Below are positions 30,034 to 37,444 of a stretch of 64,000 nt of DNA, piece by piece (the first letter of the stretch is position 1; every line of letters starts with the position of its first letter). The stretch is from Prevotella herbatica. Its GTDB lineage: Bacteria; Bacteroidota; Bacteroidia; Bacteroidales; Bacteroidaceae. The stretch spans positions 124,001 through 188,000 of the forward strand of contig NZ_AP024484.1 in the NCBI RefSeq assembly GCF_017347605.1. The letters are read 5' to 3'. Made by a program: the position numbers and the translations under genes. The notes under the pieces were generated by a model. The model did no database searches. It was not told the DNA's origin and worked only from the letters and a program-made list of their open reading frames with translations.

Positions 30034-31107
30034 TTATTTCTCCTGATCTTCGGCAAACTGCTTGATACGTTGTTCCTCGCTAAGTTTGCAAATCAACAAC
30101 TTGCCATCATCTTCTGCCACAATATATCCATCCAGTCCCTGAATGACCACTTTTTTCTCTTTCAGCGCATGAACAATAGTATTATGGGTATCAAACAAAG
30201 ACACATTGTCACCAATAACACTATTTCCATAAAGGTCCTTACGATTTTGCATAAGCAGACTTCCCCATGTTCCAAGATCACTCCATCCAAAATTAGCCGG
30301 ACAAACAAAAATTTCTTCAGCTTTTTCCATTATGGCATAGTCTACAGAAATATTATCGCACTCACAATAATACTTATCTATCACTTCCTGCTCTTGTGGA
30401 GTACCATAAATGCTAAGCATGCTTTCAAACAACTTAGCCATTGAAGGCTGATAAACTCTGAAAGCATTCACAATTGTGCTGACATTCCAGATGAAAATAC
30501 CAGCATTCCAAAAATAATTATTCTTACGAATATACAGTTCTGCCGTATTCAAATCTGGTTTTTCACGGAAAGAATCAACGCGAAAAATCTCTTTGTTGCG
30601 AGAAGAATGTACAGACAGATCTGCTTGTATATAGCCATACCCTGTCTCTGGTCTGCTAGGTTTCATACCAAGGGTAACAATAGAATCGGTCTCGCCTGTA
30701 AATTTCATGCAAGACTTCACTACTCGCGCAAACTCTGCTGTATCTGTAACAATATGATCACTTGGGCTGACAACAATATTAGCTTTAGGATCTACAGACT
30801 TTATCTTCCAACTAACATAAGCTATACATGGGGCAGTATTTCTGCGACATGGTTCAAGAAGGATATTTTTTAATGGAACCTCAGGCAGTTGCTCGTGGCA
30901 TTTATCTAAATATTTCTTGTTAGTAACAATCCATACATTTTCTGGAGCACAAATATCTTTGAAACGATCCATTGTTAGCTGAAGCAACGACTTGCCTACT
31001 CCAAGAACATCAATAAATTGCTTGGGGCATTCCTGAGTGCTCATAGGCCAGAATCTACTCCCAACTCCACCAGCCATTATAACTAAATGGTTATTATTAT
31101 CTGCCAT
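30034..31107 (-). CDS. manC: Mannose-1-phosphate guanylyltransferase
   Basis: 357 residues from the ATG at 31107 (MADNNNHLVIMAGGVGSRFWP). An upstream in-frame ATG at 31149 falls in the promoter and is rejected. It forms GDP-mannose from mannose-1-P and GTP. The nucleotidyltransferase motif AGGVGSRFWPMS and PKQF are near residues 11-30; VSPSDHIV lies near 110. It has no fused isomerase domain. It is the first gene of manC-gmd-fcl, so the operon covers GDP-mannose to GDP-fucose. Confidence 0.95.
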   Translation of the reverse strand: MADNNNHLVIMAGGVGSRFWPMSTQECPKQFIDVLGVGKSLLQLTMDRFKDICAPENVWIVTNKKYLDKCHEQLPEVPLKNILLEPCRRNTAPCIAYVSWKIKSVDPKANIVVSPSDHIVTDTAEFARVVKSCMKFTGETDSIVTLGMKPSRPETGYGYIQADLSVHSSRNKEIFRVDSFREKPDLNTAELYIRKNNYFWNAGIFIWNVSTIVNAFRVYQPSMAKLFESMLSIYGTPQEQEVIDKYYCECDNISVDYAIMEKAEEIFVCPANFGWSDLGTWGSLLMQNRKDLYGNSVIGDNVSLFDTHNTIVHALKEKKVVIQGLDGYIVAEDDGKLLICKLSEEQRIKQFAEDQEK

Positions 31108-31136
31108 ATCTATATTATAGTTTTTTAAAGATGCTT

Positions 31137-31167
31137 CAAAGTTAAACATTTTTTTCCTATATACAAA
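31137..31167 (-). promoter_or_regulatory. Promoter of the manC-gmd-fcl operon
   Basis: Minus strand: TTTG (31164-31167), 19 bases, TAACTTTG (31137-31144). It begins right at the end of the xylA terminator stem. Confidence 0.75.
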
Positions 31168-31193
31168 GAAAGGGCAGATAAAATCTGCCCTTT
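31167..31193 (-). terminator. Terminator of xylBA
   Basis: Stem aaagggcagat / atctgcccttt with a short loop, 48 bases after the xylA stop. The following T-run is modest. Confidence 0.75.
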
Positions 31194-31240
31194 CCTATAA
31201 TAAACCGAGTTGAAACCTTAACATCTCGGTATATAATCAA

Positions 31241-32560
31241 TTATTTAGCATACAAAGCAACAATTGTTTCATAGAGTTCCTGTTTGCCAGAAGTCTGCTT
31301 TGGCTCTTCAACCTTCTTACCATATTCGTAAACCTGCTCAAGAGTGAGTTTACCATCTTCGAAGTCTTTGCCAATACCATTATCAAAACTAGCATAACGA
31401 TTCTTCTTCATCTTAGGAAGTTCGCTCTCCTCCAAGATTGCTGCTGCATTCTCCAAAGCACGAGCCATAGCATCCATGCCACTGATGTGAGCAATAAAGA
31501 TATCCTCTTGATCAGTTGAGTTACGACGAAGTTTAGCATCGAAGTTTGTACCACCATTGCCAAGACCACCATTACGGATAATCTCCAACATAGCCTGTGT
31601 CAACTCATAATTGTCTATTGGGAACTGGTCTGTATCCCATCCGTTCTGAGCATCACCACGGTTAGCATCGATAGAACCGAGCATACCATTGTCAACAGCA
31701 ACTGCAAGTTCATGCTCAAAAGTATGGCCAGCAAGAGTTGCATGGTTTACTTCGATATTTACCTTGAAGTCCTTGTCAAGATTGTGAGCTTTCAAGAAAC
31801 CAATAACAGTCTCTGTATCTACATCATACTGATGCTTTGTTGGCTCCATTGGCTTTGGCTCAATAAGGAATGTACCTTTAAATCCTTTAGAACGAGCGTA
31901 GTCACGAGCTGCAGTAAGCATCTGTGCCATATGATTTTTCTCACGCTTCTGATCTGTGTTAAGAAGACTCATATAACCTTCACGACCACCCCAGAATACA
32001 TAATTTGTACCACCCAACTTGATAGTTGCATCCATGGCATTCTTTATCTGTACGATAGCACGTGCAACAACATCAAAATCAGGGTTTGTAGAAGCACCGT
32101 TCATGTAACGCTTGTTACTGAAAACGTTTGCAGTACCCCAAAGTAGATGCTTGTCAGGATTTTGAGCAAGCTTCTCTTTCAGGTAATCTGTTACAGCTAC
32201 CATGCGAGCCTCATACTCTTTAATATCCTCGCCTTCGTCTACCAAATCAACATCATGGAAGCAGAAATAGTTGATACCCAACTTGTCCATAATCTCGAAA
32301 CCAGCATCTGCCTTATCTTTAGCACGCTGTACAGCGTCAGCAGCTTTATCCCATTCATAAGAACGAGTCTGGCCACCAAACTGATCACCACTTGCTCCAC
32401 CTAGTGTATGCCACCAAGCCATAGCAAACTTCAACCAATCCTTCATTTTCTTACCCATTACAATCTTCTCTGGATCATAATAGTGAAATGCCATAGGGTT
32501 TTTACTTTTTGTTCCTTCAAAAGGAATCTTACCAATTTGTGGAAAATACTCTTTTGCCAT
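31241..32560 (-). CDS. xylA: Xylose isomerase
   Basis: 439 residues, the class II size. It converts D-xylose to D-xylulose with divalent metal. Signature motifs: CFHDVDLVDEGEDIKEYE near residue 100 with the catalytic His, VFWGGREGYMSLLNTD near 187, FLIEPKPMEPTKHQYD near 229, and GSIDANRGD near 294. It is the second gene of a xylB-xylA transcript, 45 bases after xylB. Confidence 0.97.
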   Translation of the reverse strand: MAKEYFPQIGKIPFEGTKSKNPMAFHYYDPEKIVMGKKMKDWLKFAMAWWHTLGGASGDQFGGQTRSYEWDKAADAVQRAKDKADAGFEIMDKLGINYFCFHDVDLVDEGEDIKEYEARMVAVTDYLKEKLAQNPDKHLLWGTANVFSNKRYMNGASTNPDFDVVARAIVQIKNAMDATIKLGGTNYVFWGGREGYMSLLNTDQKREKNHMAQMLTAARDYARSKGFKGTFLIEPKPMEPTKHQYDVDTETVIGFLKAHNLDKDFKVNIEVNHATLAGHTFEHELAVAVDNGMLGSIDANRGDAQNGWDTDQFPIDNYELTQAMLEIIRNGGLGNGGTNFDAKLRRNSTDQEDIFIAHISGMDAMARALENAAAILEESELPKMKKNRYASFDNGIGKDFEDGKLTLEQVYEYGKKVEEPKQTSGKQELYETIVALYAK

Positions 32561-32605
32561 AATTTTAAATATTTAGGTCTTTAAATTAAATTTATATTAG
32601 GTTTA

Positions 32606-34102
32606 TCATTTATTTATAGATGCAACCAATTCTTCCTTCCATTCTGCATAAGCATTAAGATATGCATCACGTTTTGTTTCATCAGGCTCGATAACAGCAA
32701 GCTTCTTCAATGTTGAAAAAGCCTCAACATTATCTTTATATATACCAGCACCCATACCAGCACCTTTAGCTGCACCAACACTGCCATCAGTATCATATAG
32801 CTCGATAGTAGCACCACTGACTCCAGCAAGTGTATCTCTAAACATAGGGCTAAGGAACATGTTTGCCTTGCCTGCATGAATCTTGTTAATATTCATTCCC
32901 ATGTGCTGCATAACCTCCATACCATAACAGAAACTGAACACAATACCTTCTTGTGCAGCACGAACAATATGAGACTGATTATGTTTATTGAAACTTAATC
33001 CATGAACAGAACATCCTATCTCTTTATTTTCAAGCACTCTCTCTGCACCGTTTCCAAATGGTATAATCTTAACGCCATCGCTACCAATAGGGGCTGTCAA
33101 CGCTAGGTCATTCATTTCGTTATAACCAATATTAGGAGTGATATTTCTTTTAACCCAAGCATTCAATATACCTGTACCATTGATACAAAGCAATACACCA
33201 AGGCGATCAAGTTCTGTTGTATAATTGGCATGTGCGAACGTATTAACACGACTTTTTGGATCATAGTTTACATCACCTAGCACACCATATACGACACCAG
33301 AAGTTCCTGCAGTACTTGCGATTTCACCTGGATTAAATACATTTAGGCTGACAGCATTATTTGGCTGGTCACCAGCACGATAACTGATAGGTGTACCCTC
33401 TTTGAGTCCAAGTTCCTTAGCAGCTTCAAGTGAAACTTCTCCCTGAACAGAGAATGTTGGTACAATATCAGCAAGCATACTCTCGTCAAAGCCATAGTAA
33501 TCAAGTAAGAACTTAGCAGGCTTCTTAGCTTTGAAGTCCCACATCATTCCTTCTGACAAGCCACTTATTGTAGTACAAATATCACCACACAACTTCATGG
33601 CTATATAGTCACCAGGTAACATTATCTTGTCTATCTTTGCAAACAATTCAGGTTCATTATCTTTAACCCATGCTAATTTAGCAGCGGTAAAATTACCTGG
33701 AGAGTTCAGCAAATGACCAAGACATTTTTCTGCACCAAGCTCTTTGAAAGCACGTTCACCATAAGGAACAGCACGAGAGTCACACCAAATAATACTTGGG
33801 CGCAACACTTCTTTGTTTTTATCAACACATACAAGACCATGCATCTGGTAAGAAATACCAATAGCAAGAATATCCTCGCCTTTAGCATTGGTCTCTGACA
33901 TTATCTTTTTAAGGGATAATTTAGCATTGTCCCACCACATTTGCGGATCCTGCTCAGCCCATCCAGCTTTTACAGCGATAATAGGTGCTTCTTTTTCTGG
34001 GTAAAAAGCAGTCGCAGATATTTCACCTGTTTCAACATCTACAAGAGATGCTTTAACAGAGCTACTACCTACATCAAAGCCTAATAAATATCTTTTATTC
34101 AT
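32606..34102 (-). CDS. xylB: Xylulokinase
   Basis: 498 residues, FGGY kinase. It phosphorylates D-xylulose for entry to the pentose phosphate pathway. Phosphate-binding motif LGFDVGSSSVKASLVD at the start, GISYQMHGLVCVD near residue 83, WCDSRAVPYG, GLSEGMMWDF near 180, and the C-terminal GGATIELYDTDGS-like region (GVSGATIELYDTDGSVGAAKGAG). It is the first gene of the xylose pair. A TAACTTTG box at 34333-34340 would give a leader of about 225 nt. Confidence 0.95.
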   Translation of the reverse strand: MNKRYLLGFDVGSSSVKASLVDVETGEISATAFYPEKEAPIIAVKAGWAEQDPQMWWDNAKLSLKKIMSETNAKGEDILAIGISYQMHGLVCVDKNKEVLRPSIIWCDSRAVPYGERAFKELGAEKCLGHLLNSPGNFTAAKLAWVKDNEPELFAKIDKIMLPGDYIAMKLCGDICTTISGLSEGMMWDFKAKKPAKFLLDYYGFDESMLADIVPTFSVQGEVSLEAAKELGLKEGTPISYRAGDQPNNAVSLNVFNPGEIASTAGTSGVVYGVLGDVNYDPKSRVNTFAHANYTTELDRLGVLLCINGTGILNAWVKRNITPNIGYNEMNDLALTAPIGSDGVKIIPFGNGAERVLENKEIGCSVHGLSFNKHNQSHIVRAAQEGIVFSFCYGMEVMQHMGMNINKIHAGKANMFLSPMFRDTLAGVSGATIELYDTDGSVGAAKGAGMGAGIYKDNVEAFSTLKKLAVIEPDETKRDAYLNAYAEWKEELVASINK

Positions 34103-34332
34103 GTTATTAAAATTTCAATAGTTATATCATGTATATATATAAAACGAATAGAAATCAAATTCCCCCACATTAAAACAATAAATATTTTATTTTTTTGTTA
34201 TCAGTCACTTTTAGTGATGTTAATATAATGTCTAAGGCTTCATGAAATTCAAATTTGCATCACTAATATGAACAAGGATTATCAAAATAGGCTTTACTTA
34301 TACAATCGTTATTTTTCATCTTTCGCAGTGCA

Positions 34333-34340
34333 CAAAGTTA
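34333..34340 (-). promoter_or_regulatory. Probable -7 box of xylBA
   Basis: TAACTTTG on the minus strand, the only good match in 34103-34570. No clear -33 box. That 470-base AT-rich stretch shows no gene; it holds the presumed xylBA leader and control region. Confidence 0.45.
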
Positions 34341-34574
34341 ACAAATAATTTAAGATAAATCATTATTCTATTTTAGAGTACTACTTAATCAAAAAACAGA
34401 AACATGACAAAACAGTTTATTATTACTGTCCAGACAAAAACGCCAAGCTAGTCTGTATTTAATTAAAAATCAATTAGTTATATTATATTTTCAAATGAAC
34501 AGATTTAAATATGTATAATCATTAACATTTTAAAGTGGTATCAGTAACTATTTAATTTTTAAATATAATTTTAC

Positions 34575-35766
34575 ACTAGTGTCCATTTAAAATGATTTGC
34601 TTTTAGTGTAACATATTAAAAATAAATGTTTAAAGCCTGGATTTCTAAGTGACGATTTGAATTCAGTACGTTTAGGGGAGTCTTACCTGCGTTTTTAGTG
34701 TTTTTTAGCTACGGAGCTACGGAAACTCTGGCAAAGCCCATATACAGAGGCTTTGACAATACATAGCTAAGGCTATTTAGCTTCGATGAGCTACGTCTTA
34801 GCTACGTCATCCATTTCTGCTTATATAATGTACGTGCAGGTACGCGCGCACCTAGGGTTTTGAAAAATATAAGTGTCGAAGTGTTAACATAATGAATATC
34901 AATATTTTATCGACGAATTTGACAAATAAAAGTGACGGTAAATTGACGGTCTAATTTCAAGTTTTGTCTGCGTTTCTATATAGAAACGTAACTCTTTCTA
35001 TATAGAAACGCAAACTTTTCTACGATGTTTTAGCTCCTATTTCTTCGTAAAACGCACTGCAATTTGCGAAGAAACGCACTGCAAAACATCAAAGAAAGCA
35101 TCAAATTACTTCATAAAGTACAATGCAATACGATGAAAAGTTTCCCCCGTATTTTACCGACGAACAACCGACACTTTATTCGATCCCAAAAGGGTCCTAA
35201 TAAATTGATGCTCAATGGATAGACACTTCGACACTTATTTTTCTGAAAAACCCAGACTGTGCGTGTATACGCACGCACGTGTATTACGATGTGTAGCACC
35301 CAGTAATTAAAACTTTGGCTAACAGGCTAACCTAAATTTGATTGTATGGACAAAAATTTTGTAGTATCTTTGCCGAGAATTCAGTGGAATTCAGCAGAAC
35401 ATTTAGACAAGCTTGAAAATTCTGTTCTCGTTTACTGTACTTATGCACACATCCTAAGTTCCTCAGATGCAGACAACGGTTCTTTGACAAATTCACTAAC
35501 AGAATACATTCCATACTTAAAACCACACCAGTTGACGTAGCTAGAACGTAGCTTAACGTAGTTAAATCCTGCAAGCTACGTCAAACTATCCCCAATGTTT
35601 ACAGGCTTTGTAAGAGTTGCCGTAGCTTCGTAGCTAAAAAACACTAAAAACGCAGGTAAGACTCCCCTAAACGTATTGAAATCAAATCGTCCCATAGAAA
35701 TCCAGGTTTTAAACATTATTTTTTATACGTTACACTAAAAGCAAATCATTTTAAATAGACATAAGT
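34575..35766. repeat. Dispersed fold-back repeat, copy 2 (complete, with long terminal inverted repeats)
   Basis: The best preserved of three related elements. Left arm about 34575-34725 and right arm about 35620-35766 are inverted repeats of about 145 bp that match at roughly nine positions in ten by eye. Weaker similarity continues inward through tagctacg-rich sequence. The conserved core is about 34807-35497: alternating purine-pyrimidine tracts (right tract 35259-35284), nested arms with aagtgtcgaagtgt (34871) and its complement (35222-35236), two copies of the ctatatag palindrome (34971-35010), degenerate units related to ttcgtaaaacgcactgca, a promoter (35342-35372) and a boxA-like site (35478-35489). 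No transposase, no clear target duplication. Confidence 0.88.
35342..35372 (+). promoter_or_regulatory. Conserved promoter inside repeat copy 2
   Basis: TTG at 35342-35344, 20 bases, TATCTTTG at 35365-35372. Identical boxes and spacing in copies 1 and 3. Confidence 0.6.
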
Positions 35767-35853
35767 ATCAATTTATATCACACACACATTTCTATCGTAA
35801 TTATATATTTATGGGAGACTAATGAAATATTATAATACAGGAAATACAACTCA

Positions 35854-37170
35854 TTATGGTAAAACGTTCAATATGATTCGCTTGTAAGATGTCAACGATG
35901 GGACACCATTGTCAACCACTCTAAGAATAATATGTATGGTATGGTTAGCAGCATCCTTTGGAACAATGACGTTACACACATTGTGCATGGAAGTGTTTAA
36001 CACTATGTTCCCATTATATGTGGAAGGCTCTTTATAATAGGTCCAATCATAGGTCAACTTGTTATGATCGGGATCATAAGATTTCGCAGCATTTAGCACA
36101 ACTATTTGCCCTGCGTTTACTTTCAACTCTAGGATTTCTTTCCCTTTATTATTACCCATTACTACAACAGGATGATGATTAGCATCCTTAAAGTTGGAGC
36201 ATACAGTCCACTGCATCCTAGCAGCAAAGTCATTGTAGATGTCATCCTTCCATCTTAGTATGGCATTTGCGCCTTCGGAAGCAGAAGGTATCATGTAGTA
36301 AGGAGCATATTGTGTTTCATCGAGGCCATTTTTCTTTACCCAATCCATTCCTGGTATGTTTGCTATACGTACTGTAGCAAATCTTCCTCCCCACCCTCCA
36401 TATTCTGGATGTTCAGGAACATTCAACCCGTTATTTAAACAATACATAAATGACGGAGAGTCTCCTTCTATTGCCCAAATTCTATTTGGATAAAGAGTGC
36501 CTAATAAACCTACATTTTGAACATTATCATTTGTCCACTTGTCAGATGGTGCCCAACCATATATTTTCTTGTTTCGAATATAAATAATATTAGGGAAATT
36601 CTTTACGATCCAAGCTCCGGCATCGTCTTGTCCTAAAACATCATACACTCGAATCTTGCGAACAAACTCATCAACCTGATTCTTTGTTCTTGTATGACTG
36701 ACTTTCCAAAGCGCTTGTGCAAGAGTACTAAGTCCTGACCATGCTGATATCCATACCGGTCGTGGGTCGTCTCTATCTATGATTTTAATAATCCATTCTG
36801 AGCCTTCACTATCTTTACCTGTACCAACACCATGCATTGCGGCTTCTGGCTGTCCTTGCTTAACGATAGACCGAAGATATGCAGCAGAAGGATATGCGGC
36901 ACTATGCACTTTTAAATTAGGCAAAACAGCTTCGTAACTATTAATCATGTTGTTGATGAGTTTGATTGCTCCCTGACCGTATGGCACCCAAGCATGTTGA
37001 GAGATAAAGCCCTCTAACTCAACTTGGTCTAATGAAACAAATAAATGCACTAATGATTGTGTATCATCAGGGTCTGAACCACCAATGTCTGACATGACAA
37101 TCATTCTCGTTTGGGCAGAAAGGCATAGATTACTTAATAACAGTAATAATATAATTCCATATTTTTTCAT
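35854..37170 (-). CDS. DUF1593 nucleoside-hydrolase-like secreted protein
   Basis: 438 residues. Signal peptide 1-19 (ends LCLSAQ). Residues about 20-320 form the DUF1593 domain, related to nucleoside hydrolases: MIVMSDIGGSDPDDTQSLVHLF keeps the Asp-rich metal/ribose motif (DxDDxxSL-like). The C-terminal part (about 345-438, VLNAAKSYDPDHNKLTYDW) is an Ig/cadherin-like domain. Such proteins occur near polysaccharide genes and are sometimes called cellulose-binding, but substrate is unknown. A TAAGTTTG box (37215-37222) lies upstream. Repeat copy 2 follows it. Confidence 0.85.
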   Translation of the reverse strand: MKKYGIILLLLLSNLCLSAQTRMIVMSDIGGSDPDDTQSLVHLFVSLDQVELEGFISQHAWVPYGQGAIKLINNMINSYEAVLPNLKVHSAAYPSAAYLRSIVKQGQPEAAMHGVGTGKDSEGSEWIIKIIDRDDPRPVWISAWSGLSTLAQALWKVSHTRTKNQVDEFVRKIRVYDVLGQDDAGAWIVKNFPNIIYIRNKKIYGWAPSDKWTNDNVQNVGLLGTLYPNRIWAIEGDSPSFMYCLNNGLNVPEHPEYGGWGGRFATVRIANIPGMDWVKKNGLDETQYAPYYMIPSASEGANAILRWKDDIYNDFAARMQWTVCSNFKDANHHPVVVMGNNKGKEILELKVNAGQIVVLNAAKSYDPDHNKLTYDWTYYKEPSTYNGNIVLNTSMHNVCNVIVPKDAANHTIHIILRVVDNGVPSLTSYKRIILNVLP

Positions 37171-37386
37171 TGCATCAGTCTATTGTATTATCTATTCAGG
37201 TTGTATAATGATTACAAACTTAAAGTATTTTTTTTAGATGGTTTATGCCTTTATGCCATAAAAAGCTATCATTAACCTAGAATTACCAATATTAACAATA
37301 GTGCATTATAATACACTTAGATAAAAACAGAATAGCAAAAATGAATAGATGTGATTGTTGTAAAGAATCTATAAGGTAAAGAAAAT

Positions 37387-37423
37387 AAAAAACCGTCCAA
37401 CAGAATCATCCATTGGGCGGTTT
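37387..37423 (-). terminator. Terminator of the TonB-dependent receptor gene
   Basis: Stem aaaccgcccaa / ttggacggttt on the minus strand (one mismatch), then T-run, 22 bases after the stop. It separates the receptor from the DUF1593 gene. The rest of 37171-37444 holds only the DUF1593 promoter. Confidence 0.8.
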
Positions 37424-37444
37424 ACTCTAACAGTTATATATTTC

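Noticed and set aside
35346..35540. Plus-strand 64-codon ORF in repeat copy 2
   Set aside because: The same frame meets a stop after 17 codons in copy 3, so it is not conserved.
35332..35574. Minus-strand ORF in the repeat, with a related reading in copies 1 and 3 (REQNFQACL-type peptide)
   Set aside because: The differences between copies change amino acids as often as not, and the same bases hold the conserved promoter on the other strand. DNA-level constraint explains it better.
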